Assembly (NCBI GenBank): GCA_934725575.1
Contig: CAKVCK010000005.1
Span: 62,001 to 126,000, forward strand
Origin: an uncultured Bacteroidales bacterium
GTDB taxonomy: Bacteria; Bacteroidota; Bacteroidia; Bacteroidales; UBA932
DNA length: 64,000 nucleotides
Reading direction: 5' to 3'
A program made the translations under genes and the position numbers. Of the stretch, positions 43,003 through 53,644 are shown one piece after another. Below the pieces are notes generated by a model. The model was not told the origin of the DNA, did no database searches, and worked only from the letters and a program-made list of their open reading frames with translations. The number at the start of each line of letters is the position of its first letter. The stretch's first letter is position 1.

Positions 43003-45093
43003 ATGGCGATTCTTCAAAAAACTCGCGAAAAGGCTGGTATGGCAGTGTCAATCATCATTGCCTTGGCCCTTTTGTCATTCATCATTGACCCTCAGACCCT
43101 TGAGACGGCGTTCAACGCTATGTCCTCAAGGAATGATGTCGGCACGATCAATGGAAAGACAATCTCTTACCTTGATTTTCAGCAGGATGTAGAGAAATTC
43201 ACAACTATCAACGAGATGGTTACCGGTTCCTCGGCCCAGAACGAGCAGCAGCAGGAGCAGGTACGCAACGCCGCTTGGCAGAGTCTTCTGGACAAGTACC
43301 TGTTCATAAAGAACGCCAAGGCTGCCGGCATCAGGGTAGGAGAGGAGGAAATGAAAGAACTCCTTGCTGGAGATATGGTTTCTCCTGTCATCTCTCAGAA
43401 TCCAGCGTTCACTGACGAGGACGGCAATTTCTCAAAGGATGCCGTGCAGAACCTCGTCAACGGAATATCTCAGGATCAGACCGGCAGGCTCAAGGAATAT
43501 TGGAACTACCTCCAGAACACTGTCTATACCCAGCAGTACTATGCAAAGTACGGCTCAATGTTCACTCAGGGCAATGTTCAGAATCCTTTGATGCTCAAGA
43601 GAGCCATCGCCGAGAATAATAACACCACCAATGTGGATTTCGTTATGGTTCCTAACTATGGTCAGGACACCACAATCAAAGTGTCTGACGATGAGATCAG
43701 GAAGTTCTATGAGTCTCATAAGAAGATGTTCAAACAGAAGGCCTCAAGGGACATTGAATATGTGGTTTTCGAGGTAAGGCCGTCTGAGTCTGACATCAAC
43801 GCCACGAACGAGGCTATGTCCAAGGTTTATGACGAGTTCACAACCACAGACAATATGAAGTCGTTCCTTGCCAGAAACTCAGAGAGGAATCTCAACGAGT
43901 ACTGGTACAAGGCCGGAGAGCTTTCCACTGTCAACAAGGAAATCAGCGAGTTTGTTGACAACAACGTAGAAGGTACATCTCCTATCGTTTCCGACAACAA
44001 CAATGCTTTCTATGCTGCCAGAATCCTTGCCACAGCGCAGATTCCTGACTCTGTCTATGTGAAGCACATCCTTCTTCAGGGTGGTTCCGAGAACAAGGCT
44101 GACAGCCTTCTCAACGTGCTTTCCAAGGGGGAGAGCTTCTCTAATGTCGCCGCTTCGTATTCAGCTGACACAAGGAGCGCCGCTGACGGTGAGCAAGGAA
44201 ACATCGGTTGGATGACACAGACCTATATGATCCCTGGATTCGAGTCAGTCCTCACGGCTCAGGTAGGAAAGCCTTATGTTGTCAGGACTCAGTATGGAAC
44301 GCACATTGTTGAGGTTTCAAAGAGAACCGCCCCTATAGCCAAGAAGCAGGTGGCTATCCTTGAGAAGACAGCGTTAGCGAGCGGCGAGACATTCAACAGT
44401 TACTATGCCCAGGCGAGCAAGTTCTCCAAGATCGCTTCCGGCAAATACGAGAACTACAAGGCTGCCGTTGATTCAATGGGAATATATTCACATCCTATGA
44501 ACAACGTTCTTGAAAGCACTTCATCCTACGGATCTATCAGTCAGGCCAAGGAAGTCACAAGATGGGTGTTCGACAACAAGGTCGGCAAGGTTTCAGAAAT
44601 CATTACTGTCAACAACAACTTCCTCTTCATCGCCACTGTCACCGGAATCCACAAGGAAGGTGTGGCGAAGATCAACGAGGTTAAGAACATCATCCGTCAG
44701 CAACTTTACGCCGAGAAGGCCAGCGAGAAGGCCGCCGCTGACATCGCTAAGAAGATCCAGGGTCTGAATGATCTTCAGGCTATCGCTGACACTCTTCACT
44801 CATCTGTAAGCGCTGGTGTCGATGTAAGGTTCGCATCACTTGCTGGACAGGGACTGGATCCTAAGTTCATCGGTGCCGCTTCAGTTGCTCCTGAAGGCAA
44901 GATCTGCGGTCCAGTGGCCGGTACGATAGGTACTTACATATTCAAGGTGAATTCACGTGATACAGGTGCTTTCTACACGGAGGATGACGCCAAGAACGCC
45001 GCCGCTCAGTTGAACAACTATGCCACGCAGATGATTCTTCCGGTTATGATGACCGAGGCTGACGTGAAGGATAACAGGGCTCGCTTCTATTAA
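43003..45093 (+). CDS. PpiD-like periplasmic peptidyl-prolyl isomerase
   Basis: A 696-residue inner-membrane-anchored chaperone. A single helix near the N-terminus (GMAVSIIIALALLSFII, 12-28) is followed by SurA-like helical segments (about 45-290) and a parvulin PPIC domain (about 345-440: VYVKHILLQGG, GNIGWMTQTYMIPGFE, TQYGTHIVEVSKR). A second, degenerate parvulin-like part may follow. It folds outer-membrane proteins as they cross the periplasm, suitable for an organism with many SusC barrels. It ends in a strong terminator, which separates it from the second glycan locus. Confidence 0.92.
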   Translation: MAILQKTREKAGMAVSIIIALALLSFIIDPQTLETAFNAMSSRNDVGTINGKTISYLDFQQDVEKFTTINEMVTGSSAQNEQQQEQVRNAAWQSLLDKYLFIKNAKAAGIRVGEEEMKELLAGDMVSPVISQNPAFTDEDGNFSKDAVQNLVNGISQDQTGRLKEYWNYLQNTVYTQQYYAKYGSMFTQGNVQNPLMLKRAIAENNNTTNVDFVMVPNYGQDTTIKVSDDEIRKFYESHKKMFKQKASRDIEYVVFEVRPSESDINATNEAMSKVYDEFTTTDNMKSFLARNSERNLNEYWYKAGELSTVNKEISEFVDNNVEGTSPIVSDNNNAFYAARILATAQIPDSVYVKHILLQGGSENKADSLLNVLSKGESFSNVAASYSADTRSAADGEQGNIGWMTQTYMIPGFESVLTAQVGKPYVVRTQYGTHIVEVSKRTAPIAKKQVAILEKTALASGETFNSYYAQASKFSKIASGKYENYKAAVDSMGIYSHPMNNVLESTSSYGSISQAKEVTRWVFDNKVGKVSEIITVNNNFLFIATVTGIHKEGVAKINEVKNIIRQQLYAEKASEKAAADIAKKIQGLNDLQAIADTLHSSVSAGVDVRFASLAGQGLDPKFIGAASVAPEGKICGPVAGTIGTYIFKVNSRDTGAFYTEDDAKNAAAQLNNYATQMILPVMMTEADVKDNRARFY

Positions 45094-45339
45094 TTGACCT
45101 TAAGCCTGAAAAGAGGCTATTGATATAATATTGGGGATGGGTTTGCGCCCGTCCCTTTTTTTTGTTCCGATGACTATAATAATTGTCGTTTTTACTGCAA
45201 ATATTGTCACATAATACAAGTTTGCCATAGTTGTTACTATCTTTAAAAACGTTAAAGGGAAAATATAGTCAGATATTTGGTAACGATAACACTATAACGG
45301 ACTTAAAATATAACTTGTAGTTTAACAACATTAATTAAT
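45094..45339. promoter_or_regulatory. Upstream region of the second glycan locus
   Basis: After the ppiD terminator the region is AT-rich and must carry the promoter of the SusC gene. A small CTTTAA/TTAAAG hairpin (45241-45257) overlaps a TATCTTTA that resembles a -7 element, but no -33 TTTG at proper spacing was found. No regulator gene lies here. Confidence 0.35.
45134..45163 (+). terminator. Terminator after the PpiD-like gene
   Basis: GGGATGGG (45134-45141) pairs with CCCGTCCC (45148-45155), one G-T wobble, around TTTGCG, followed by eight T. A textbook rho-independent terminator. Confidence 0.92.
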
Positions 45340-48300
45340 ATGCACGATAGAAAACAAAAAGTTGCATCCTGTCTTTCAAAGGTAAAGGCAGCGATAGCGG
45401 CTGTTCTCCTGCTTATGGTTGTCGGGACAGGTACCGCCTTAGCCCAGAAGACCGGCAGAACAATCACCGGCAAGGTGCTTGACGAGAACAATCAGCCGAT
45501 GCCTGGCGTGACCATCATAGTGGATGGCACGACCAAGGGGACGATGACCGGACCGGATGGAACCTTCACGCTTGCTGAGGTGCCGTCAGGATCGACTGTC
45601 ATTGTGTCTTGTATAGGGTACACCAATCAGGTTCTTCCTGAAGGTAAATCCAACTATGTCGTGAGTCTTGTGCCGGACTCCGAGATGCTTGAGGAGACGG
45701 TTGTGGTGGCTTTCGGTCAGCAGAAGAAACTTTCCGTGACAGGTGCTATCTCTACAGTCGCCTCAGCGGATCTTCGCAAGACCACATCCACACGTCTTGA
45801 CAATGCGCTTGCGGGCCGTGTCACAGGCCTTACCTCAATGCAGAGCGGTGGTGGCCAGCCTGGTGTCGATGGTGCCACGATGTACCTTCGTGGTGCCGCC
45901 ACGACCAACGGAAAGAGCCCTCTTATCCTTGTTGACGGCGTTGAGCGTGACAACATACGCACGATTGATATGAACGAGGTCGAAAGCATATCCGTCCTCA
46001 AGGACGCATCGGCGACGGCCCTTTACGGAGTGCAGGGAGCGAATGGCGTGATCCTTATACAGACCCGCAAGGGACAGAAGGGAAAGGCACAGCTGAACAT
46101 CACGGTTGACCAGAGCTGGACATCATTCACCAAGGAGCCTTCAAGGCTTCATTCCTGGGAATATTGCGAGTTCAGGAACGAGGCGTTGATGAATGACAGT
46201 CAGGCTCCTGAATTTTCCGAAGAGACTATAGCGAAATTCAGAAATCCTCTTCTTGGTCTTGATCCGTCCTCACCAGACTATGATAACCAAGTGGCAATCA
46301 GAAAAGCGGTATATTGCGACAACGATTACTATCGGATGTATCTTAAAAGCAACACTCCGCAGACGCGTGCCAACGCCAACATCTCCGGAGGAACAGACTT
46401 TGTCAATTACTTCGTGAATGTCGGTTACATTCATCAGGGCGGTAACCTGAACACCGAGAGTCCGGATTATCTCGGCTATGATCCTCAGTGTTATATGAAC
46501 AGGCTCAGCCTTCGTTCAAACCTTGATTTCCACATCACAAAGAACCTGACGGCTTCGTTGAACATCGCCTCGTACGCGGAAAATGTGAATATGCCTGCGG
46601 TGGGAGACTTGTATAGAGGAGATCAGTCCTGGATGATAACCGACATTATCTATCAATCACAAACGATACTTCCGATTTCTCCTGGACCTGTGACAGATCC
46701 TCGTTTCGGAGGTGTGAGTGATGGAGTTGTTGGTTATAATTATCTTGACCGTTCTGCGTATGAAATCATTAACCGAAGAGGTTTTCACACAAACAAAAGA
46801 AAGAATCTGAATACCCAGTTCTCAGTTAATTGGGATCTTGGTGAGTTGGTTACCAAGGGATTGAGTGTTAATGGTATGGCTGCTTACGACACTTACAACA
46901 TCGGAGTTCTGGAGGGTCGAAAGAAAGAGCAGGTGTATAATGTCAGAGTTGACTACGATAGTGAGACTTTGAGTTATTCATCATCCAATGGTGATAAGAT
47001 TGAACCGTTGACTATGACTTCTTCCAGATTGTCCAACTACCAGATTTATGTGCAAGGTTCAATCAATTATGCCAGAACTTTCGGAAAGCATAATGTAACC
47101 GCAATGGCAACTGCGTATAGAAGGTTTTGGGAAGGCACTTCAGCCGATATTCCTTACAATGTGCTTGGTACCGCCGCCAGAGCTACATATTCATTTGATG
47201 ACAGGTATCTTGTGGAAGGCAATCTTGGTTACAATGGCTCTGAGCAGTTCGCTCCATCCAAGAGGTTTGGCTTGTTCCCGTCAGGTTCCATAGGTTGGAT
47301 CGCCAGCAATGAATCTTTCCTCAAAGGAAACAAGTATCTTACTTGGCTGAAGTTCCGTGCATCATACGGTCTTGTCGGAAATGATTCTATGGGAGGTTTG
47401 CGCTTCCTGTATCAGGATGACAATAAGATTCAATCAGGAAATGGTTTTGTTCAAGGTCTGGGAGGCAAGATTGTTAAGGAAGGACTTATCGGAAACAAGA
47501 GCATAACTTGGGAATTGTCGAAAAAAATGAATCTTGGTGTCGAGATAGGTCTTTTCAAAGACTTTAGAATCAATGTCGATTATTTTACTGAAAAACGTGA
47601 CCAGATTCTTCTCAAGCGCAGGACGGTTCCTTCATTTCAAGGTGTAAGTTCGGATTATATTCCAAGGGTTAATATGGGAAAGGTTGATAATCATGGTGTT
47701 GATGTTGAAGTCAGCTATTCCCACACCTTTAACAAAGACTTTTCCATCTCATCAAGAGTCAACTTTGGATTTAATGACAACACGGCAATAGAACTTGATG
47801 AGCCGATGCGTTCCGAGGAATATGCCTATCAATATCACGAAGAGGGGTTCCGTTTAGGACAGGAATTCGGATATCTTATTGATTGGGATTCCCCTGGCAA
47901 CGGGTATTTCACATCTCAGGATGAGATAGACAGTTATTATCCGTATGGATTTGGTGGAAAACCAAGGGTAGGTGATTTTGTTTATAAAGATGTTAACGGT
48001 GATGGTGTAATAGATCAAAAGGATCTTTCACCGATTGGCTATTCAACCACTGTTCCTGGACTCAACTATGGTATTTCACTCGGACTCAACTTCAAGGGAA
48101 TTGATTTCAATGTACTTTTTTCCGGATTGGGAAGATATTCAAAATACTACAGTGGACAGGGAGTAGTTGAATGGACCAAGCAGGGAACTTACTTTGATTG
48201 GACAAGAAACGGATGGACGGAGGAACGTTACAAGAATGGTGAGAAAATCACTTATCCTGCCATTTCAACAACCAAGACTGTCAGTCATACGGAAAATGAT

Positions 48301-48534
48301 TTCTTTATTCAGAATCGTTCGTTCTTGAGGCTTAAGAACATAGAACTTGGTTACACTCTTCCTGAAAGATTTCTTTCAAAAGTAGGAGTGAAGGCATTAA
48401 GGGTATATGTCAGCGGACAGAACATGTTTGTCTGGGATAATCTGAGGATAACTCATGTTGATCCTGAACAGAACAATTCTTATGGCTATCCTATCACCAA
48501 GAATGTCACTCTTGGACTTAACATTAACTTCTAA
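45340..48534 (+). CDS. SusC/RagA-type TonB-dependent outer membrane transporter
   Basis: A 1064-residue glycan importer. The signal peptide ends near 36 (GTALAQ). The carboxypeptidase-regulatory-like domain (about 40-118, ITGKVLDENNQPMPGVTIIV) leads to VVVAFGQQKKLSVTGAI, the plug (SPLILVDGVERDN, SVLKDASATALYGVQGANGV) and the barrel, ending VTLGLNINF. No STN domain is present, so it is not a FecR-signalling type. From about 46.2 kb onward the third bases become clearly AT-richer than in the first 900 bases, which may reflect recombination. SusD follows after 17 bases. Confidence 0.95.
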   Translation: MHDRKQKVASCLSKVKAAIAAVLLLMVVGTGTALAQKTGRTITGKVLDENNQPMPGVTIIVDGTTKGTMTGPDGTFTLAEVPSGSTVIVSCIGYTNQVLPEGKSNYVVSLVPDSEMLEETVVVAFGQQKKLSVTGAISTVASADLRKTTSTRLDNALAGRVTGLTSMQSGGGQPGVDGATMYLRGAATTNGKSPLILVDGVERDNIRTIDMNEVESISVLKDASATALYGVQGANGVILIQTRKGQKGKAQLNITVDQSWTSFTKEPSRLHSWEYCEFRNEALMNDSQAPEFSEETIAKFRNPLLGLDPSSPDYDNQVAIRKAVYCDNDYYRMYLKSNTPQTRANANISGGTDFVNYFVNVGYIHQGGNLNTESPDYLGYDPQCYMNRLSLRSNLDFHITKNLTASLNIASYAENVNMPAVGDLYRGDQSWMITDIIYQSQTILPISPGPVTDPRFGGVSDGVVGYNYLDRSAYEIINRRGFHTNKRKNLNTQFSVNWDLGELVTKGLSVNGMAAYDTYNIGVLEGRKKEQVYNVRVDYDSETLSYSSSNGDKIEPLTMTSSRLSNYQIYVQGSINYARTFGKHNVTAMATAYRRFWEGTSADIPYNVLGTAARATYSFDDRYLVEGNLGYNGSEQFAPSKRFGLFPSGSIGWIASNESFLKGNKYLTWLKFRASYGLVGNDSMGGLRFLYQDDNKIQSGNGFVQGLGGKIVKEGLIGNKSITWELSKKMNLGVEIGLFKDFRINVDYFTEKRDQILLKRRTVPSFQGVSSDYIPRVNMGKVDNHGVDVEVSYSHTFNKDFSISSRVNFGFNDNTAIELDEPMRSEEYAYQYHEEGFRLGQEFGYLIDWDSPGNGYFTSQDEIDSYYPYGFGGKPRVGDFVYKDVNGDGVIDQKDLSPIGYSTTVPGLNYGISLGLNFKGIDFNVLFSGLGRYSKYYSGQGVVEWTKQGTYFDWTRNGWTEERYKNGEKITYPAISTTKTVSHTENDFFIQNRSFLRLKNIELGYTLPERFLSKVGVKALRVYVSGQNMFVWDNLRITHVDPEQNNSYGYPITKNVTLGLNINF

Positions 48535-48551
48535 AAGAATGACGGAAGAAT

Positions 48552-50489
48552 ATGAAAAGAATAATATACATTTCAGCGGTTTGTCTTTTGACTGTTATTT
48601 CATCCTGTTCAAGTGTGTTGGATGAAGCACCGTCCGGAAAGATTTCCATTGAGGAAGTTTTTCGTGACAACGACATGACAATGAACTATTTGAACACCTG
48701 CTACTCAAGCATCAACGCAAAGGGGTGCCTTTACTTCTTCTGGAGCCGAGGACCTGTCAACTGGTGCGATGACGCATGGGATGCTGATGATCTGGATGTG
48801 AACTGGGCAGCTTCACGCAGATACTATGACGGCAATGCCAATGCGTCTGATTTTCCGGCGAATTATAATGCTGGAGACTCCGGCAATGAAAGTGTTTCAT
48901 GGACAAGATCTTTCCAGAGGATCCGCAACTGTGCTGTGTTCCTTCAACATATTCCTACAGCTAATGTCACGTCTGAAAGTGACCGCGCCCGTTGGACGGC
49001 TGAGGCGCACGTATTAAGGGCATATTACTATTCAGAACTTCTGATGTGGTTCGGATGCTCACTTCCTATCATCAGAGAGCCTTATACCCTTGATGCTGAT
49101 TTCGCAAAGGTTGAAAGATCATCCTTCCACGATGTTGTCGAGTTCGTCATCGAAGATTGTGACGCCGCCCTTGCTTGTGATGATCTTCCTTGGAGAATCA
49201 CCACTGACAGCGAGGCTATGCGTATGACGAAGGCTGTGGCTTGGGCCATAAAGTCAAGGATGACGCTTTTTGCGGCCAGTCCTTTGTACAATGAGGGCAA
49301 CAACTATTGGGAGAAAGCATATTCAGTGAACAAAGCGGCGGTACAGGCTCTTGAGAGTAATGGTTATGCCCTTTATGATAAACTGAACCAAACTGCTGTC
49401 TGGGGAGACGAGAAGGCATATCTTCCGAACAAAGAGTCACAGTATTTGAATGAATATTTCTGCAATTCCGGTGCGTATGCGGCTGATCCTGCAGACAAGG
49501 AGACAATCTATCAATTGAGGGAAGGAGCTAATTCTAATTTGTGCAACGTTGATGCTCCCGGGGCTATCCTTGGCTATAAGACAGGAACTTGTCCTTCTCA
49601 GGAACTTGTGGATGCGTTTGAGACAATCAATGGAGAACCGGTTTTGGATTTGTCAAAACCTTACCTTGACGAGCAGCATCTCAAGCCTAATTACAATGCT
49701 TCCAACACTCTTTACAGCAAAGAGGATCCTTATGCGAACAGGGATCCAAGATTCTATGCGACAATTTACTACAATGGATCTAAAAGATATTGTGGTTGGG
49801 GAACGGATGCAGGGTCTATTTCTTTTGAGAATTTGGGACAAGGCCAAGGTTTGATGACAAGGACCATTACAACTTGGGATGCATATAAGAACTCTGACGG
49901 CACAGTCATTAACACTCCGGAGCCTTTGATGGGACGTTCTCTTCTCGGTCGTACACCAACAAGAACCGGTTATTTCCAAAGAAAATTCCTGCATCCTAAC
50001 AGCGGAACAAATATGACAGGACTTCCAGGTCCACGTCATAAGGATTACCGTCTGGCAGAGATTTACCTGAATTTCGCCGAGGCCGCCATGGAATCAGGAC
50101 ACGAGGCGGAAGCCATCACTTATGTGAACAAAGTGCGTACCCGCGCCGGAATGCCTGGACTTTCATCAAGTCTTTCAGGGGATGTTCTTCGTCAGCGCAT
50201 CCATAATGAGCGACGTGTTGAATTAGCACTCGAAGGCAACCGTTATTTCGATGTCCGCAGATGGCATAAGCCGGATGAGGATCTCTCGGCTACTGACCGT
50301 TGGATAACCGGAGCACACATAACCCATTATTTTAAGGCAGATGGCTCTCACGGATACATTTACGAGCGTACAATCCTAAAGGAGCGTCAGTGCTATACCA
50401 ACAAATGGCTCAAGATGCCAATTCCTCTTACCGAGGTCAACAACATGAGAGCCATCACGGGTGAGGACTGGCAGAATCCGGGTTGGTAA
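48552..50489 (+). CDS. SusD/RagB-family surface glycan-binding lipoprotein
   Basis: A 645-residue partner of the preceding SusC. The lipobox is VISSC (Cys 19), followed by SSVLDEAPSGKISIEEVFRD, the usual SusD opening. TPR-like helices (RWTAEAHVLRAYYYSELLMW, AWAIKSRMTLFAASPLYN) and the C-terminal family block IHNERRVELALEGNRYFDVRRW are present, with KMPIPLTEVNN and NPGW at the end. The ATG lies in the context GAATATG. It is followed by a second SusC with a 36-base gap. Confidence 0.95.
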   Translation: MKRIIYISAVCLLTVISSCSSVLDEAPSGKISIEEVFRDNDMTMNYLNTCYSSINAKGCLYFFWSRGPVNWCDDAWDADDLDVNWAASRRYYDGNANASDFPANYNAGDSGNESVSWTRSFQRIRNCAVFLQHIPTANVTSESDRARWTAEAHVLRAYYYSELLMWFGCSLPIIREPYTLDADFAKVERSSFHDVVEFVIEDCDAALACDDLPWRITTDSEAMRMTKAVAWAIKSRMTLFAASPLYNEGNNYWEKAYSVNKAAVQALESNGYALYDKLNQTAVWGDEKAYLPNKESQYLNEYFCNSGAYAADPADKETIYQLREGANSNLCNVDAPGAILGYKTGTCPSQELVDAFETINGEPVLDLSKPYLDEQHLKPNYNASNTLYSKEDPYANRDPRFYATIYYNGSKRYCGWGTDAGSISFENLGQGQGLMTRTITTWDAYKNSDGTVINTPEPLMGRSLLGRTPTRTGYFQRKFLHPNSGTNMTGLPGPRHKDYRLAEIYLNFAEAAMESGHEAEAITYVNKVRTRAGMPGLSSSLSGDVLRQRIHNERRVELALEGNRYFDVRRWHKPDEDLSATDRWITGAHITHYFKADGSHGYIYERTILKERQCYTNKWLKMPIPLTEVNNMRAITGEDWQNPGW

Positions 50490-50525
50490 TGGTTGAATAT
50501 TCAGAACATTAAATTTGCATCGAAT

Positions 50526-53500
50526 ATGATGAATAAGAATATATTTGCGGCAGCGGCGCTTCTCCTGCTTGGGGCATCCATCCAGCAGGTCAAGGCGCAG
50601 GACATAACTGTCGCCGGTACCGTAAGGGACATCTACGGTAACCCGTTGCCAGGGGTGATTGTCTCGTCCAACCACAAGGACTTGTACATCACCGACAAGA
50701 ACGGACAGTACACGGCCAAGGTCAACAAATCGGGAGAACTGGAGTTTTCGCTTCTTGGCTTCAAACCGACATCCGTAAAGGCTTCCTCACAGATGGAGGT
50801 AACCCTTGAGGATGACGCCCATAATCTTGCCGAGAATGTCAACATAGGTCTTTCCAAACAGAGTAGAGAAGTCCTTTCCGACGCTGTCTCGACAGCCCAT
50901 GGCGAGAAACTTGGAAGGTCGCTGATGACTCGTCTTCAGGGAACGTTCTCCGGAATTTTCTCCGGGCTCACCACGATGGAGTCCACTTTCGAGCCGGCGT
51001 ATGAGTCGCTTAATATGTACGTGCGAGGCTATTCCACTTTCCACGGAGGAATAGCCAGCGTGGTGATTGACGGAATCCTCTATGACTCGTTCGCACACGA
51101 CATTCTCTACAGGATTTCCCCTGAGGAGATTGAGTCTGTGTCCATCCTGAAGGACGGCGCCTCGCAGGCCATCTACGGAGTGAAAGGAACTGACGGTCTG
51201 ATTGTCATCAACACCAAGCGCGGTACTCCCGGCAAACTCAAAGTGGGTGTGAACATCTCGGAGACAGTTCAGGTGCCGACCACCAGAATCCACAGTTTCG
51301 ATTCCTACACATTCGCCAATCTTCGCAATCAGGCTGCTGTCAATGACGGACTTGGAGAGTATCATATATTCTCAAAGGAGGCGGTTGAGGGCTTCAAGGA
51401 TGGTGGCAGTGACCTCTATCCGAACACGAACTGGTACGATATGCTTGTCCGTGATTTCTCCAATCAGCAGAGAATAGCTTTGGATGCCACAGGAGGCAAC
51501 GAGAATGTGAGGTTCTATTCCAACTTCAATGTTTTGCGTCAAGGCAGTTTCTGGAACTCTGACCAGACCAAATATAAGGCTGACAATGAGAAGTACAGGA
51601 TTAACTTCCGCTCAAATGTGGATGTGAAGATCAACAACTACATCAGTCTTTGGGCTAATCTGGCCGGTTCAATCGTAAGGGCCCACACTCCGGGCGGTGC
51701 CGTGAACTGCAATGAGACCCTTTACACCATCATCACTGGAATGCCTTCATTCATCTATGGTCCTGTGACTCCCGCGGTCTATGATAATGACGGCAATGTG
51801 ATTGAGGCGGGTGGAGAGGTAGTGACGACTCCGAACATCAATTTCTCTCCTTACGGCTTCCTGAACCGCACCGGCTACAACAACGAGATGAACACCAACA
51901 TCTACGGTCAGGCCGGGCTTAAGTTTGACCTTTCGTTCCTTACTCCCGGGCTTTGGGCTGGTGGCAGTGTTGGATACCTTTCCTACATAAACTCAATTAC
52001 TTCCAACACTCAGGACTACGCAAGGTACATCCGTGATGACGACTGGAGTGATTTGACTTTCACTCATTACGGAACCACGATCAACACGAATCTGAAATAC
52101 GCCAAGGGTACAGCTTTGTATGGATATTTTTCATATAAGGGAGAAGCCGGATGGCAGAGAGATTTCGGCAGGCACCATCTGAACGCCAATGCCTATATGA
52201 CCTATCAGGTGTTCGACAATCTCGCCGGCGGCGCAACCTACGATTTCAGACGGGTATATTCAGGAGCCGAATTGGCGTATGATTTTGACAAGAGGTACGC
52301 CGTGAAGCTTTCGACAGGATATTCAGGATCCGACTACTTCCCGAGAAAGACCCGCTTTGTTTGGACTCCGGGTGTCTCCGCAGCTTGGATCGCCTCAAAT
52401 GAAAGTTTCGTGAAGGAGAATATTCCTTGGCTGTCATTGCTCAAGTTTCGTGGATCTTATGCCATTACCGGCAATGATGCCACCGGATTTGACAGATACG
52501 CTTACAAGGATCAGGTTAACAGCACCGCAGGTGGAAAGATTCCTTATCTTGAATATTATACCAACGAGTCGGTTTACGGAAACCCTAACCTTGAGCCGGA
52601 GAAAATCTACAAGACAAATGTCGGGATCGATCTCGGAATCGCCAACCAGTTCCAGGTCTCCTTCGATGTGTTCAAAGAGAAACTGAACAATGGTGTCATC
52701 AAATCGACATCCAAGGTGCCTCTCTATCAGGGAGTTCCTCTCGGAGCATACCCTATCACGAATATGGGTGAGTTCGAGAACAAGGGATGGGAACTCTCCG
52801 TAAGTTACAGAAAGCGTTTCAATTCTGATTTCGGACTGTTCCTTGCCGGTCATCTGGACTACAGCAAGAACAAGGTCATCTACATCGGTGAGACCGCCTA
52901 CAATGACACTTACGCTTACCGTTACCGTACCGAAGGCTATCCTCTCGGGCAGTCCTGGGGCTATCTGACCGACTACAGCAACGGCAATGGTCTGTACAAC
53001 TTCCAGGATGAGATTGAGGCCGGTCCGAAATATTCATTCGGCACTCCTCGGCTTGGTGACATCAAGTACAAGGATCTGAACGGTGACGGTGTCATCGATG
53101 AGAAGGATATGGCTCCTCTTGGCAACGGTTCTCTTCCTAAGTACAACTTCGCGTTCAATGTCGGCTTCAACCTCAAGAACTTCGAGGTCAACCTTCTGTT
53201 CCAGGGACTTGGAGGCTATAAGAGAAACTACAGCGAGTTGCTTTCATTCCAGTCGGCCTACGATGGAGTGTTCACGGAAAGTCATAAGTCAGCCTGGACC
53301 GCCGAGAAGTGGCTCAATGACGAGGAAATCAGTTTCCCTGCCCTTTCCACGACAGCCACAACCAATCTCCAGACGAACGACTATCTCCTGAAGGATGCCT
53401 CGTTCCTGCGCCTGAAAACAGCCGAGATCTCCTACAATATGCCTAAGAAGGTCTGCGATTTCCTTAACGCGAGTGCCTTCAAGGTCTATCTGAGTGGTCA

Positions 53501-53612
53501 GAACCTCTTTACCATCGATGGTATGAAGACAAACGACACTCCGGTTGAAGGTACTTGCTCCGCGTTCCCGGTCTATAGGATGTACAGACTTGGAATCAAC
53601 CTCACATTCTAA
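50526..53612 (+). CDS. SusC/RagA-type transporter with divergent plug motif
   Basis: A 1028-residue barrel, third SusC of the window. The ATG at 50526 (MMNKNIFAAAALLLL) follows GAAT; the open frame continues 11 codons upstream. Signal peptide to about 25 (VKAQ), then a regulatory-like domain (VAGTVRDIYGNPLPGVIVSS). The motif normally reading VVVGYGTQKK is replaced by ENVNIGLSKQSREVLSDAVS. The plug still has SVVIDGILYDS and SVSILKDGASQAIYGVKGTD. The barrel ends MYRLGINLTF. Such divergent SusC paralogues often pair with their own SusD, which here follows directly. Confidence 0.93.
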   Translation: MMNKNIFAAAALLLLGASIQQVKAQDITVAGTVRDIYGNPLPGVIVSSNHKDLYITDKNGQYTAKVNKSGELEFSLLGFKPTSVKASSQMEVTLEDDAHNLAENVNIGLSKQSREVLSDAVSTAHGEKLGRSLMTRLQGTFSGIFSGLTTMESTFEPAYESLNMYVRGYSTFHGGIASVVIDGILYDSFAHDILYRISPEEIESVSILKDGASQAIYGVKGTDGLIVINTKRGTPGKLKVGVNISETVQVPTTRIHSFDSYTFANLRNQAAVNDGLGEYHIFSKEAVEGFKDGGSDLYPNTNWYDMLVRDFSNQQRIALDATGGNENVRFYSNFNVLRQGSFWNSDQTKYKADNEKYRINFRSNVDVKINNYISLWANLAGSIVRAHTPGGAVNCNETLYTIITGMPSFIYGPVTPAVYDNDGNVIEAGGEVVTTPNINFSPYGFLNRTGYNNEMNTNIYGQAGLKFDLSFLTPGLWAGGSVGYLSYINSITSNTQDYARYIRDDDWSDLTFTHYGTTINTNLKYAKGTALYGYFSYKGEAGWQRDFGRHHLNANAYMTYQVFDNLAGGATYDFRRVYSGAELAYDFDKRYAVKLSTGYSGSDYFPRKTRFVWTPGVSAAWIASNESFVKENIPWLSLLKFRGSYAITGNDATGFDRYAYKDQVNSTAGGKIPYLEYYTNESVYGNPNLEPEKIYKTNVGIDLGIANQFQVSFDVFKEKLNNGVIKSTSKVPLYQGVPLGAYPITNMGEFENKGWELSVSYRKRFNSDFGLFLAGHLDYSKNKVIYIGETAYNDTYAYRYRTEGYPLGQSWGYLTDYSNGNGLYNFQDEIEAGPKYSFGTPRLGDIKYKDLNGDGVIDEKDMAPLGNGSLPKYNFAFNVGFNLKNFEVNLLFQGLGGYKRNYSELLSFQSAYDGVFTESHKSAWTAEKWLNDEEISFPALSTTATTNLQTNDYLLKDASFLRLKTAEISYNMPKKVCDFLNASAFKVYLSGQNLFTIDGMKTNDTPVEGTCSAFPVYRMYRLGINLTF

Positions 53613-53644
53613 TGGAAACAGTTCATAAAGTAAATCTGAATATT

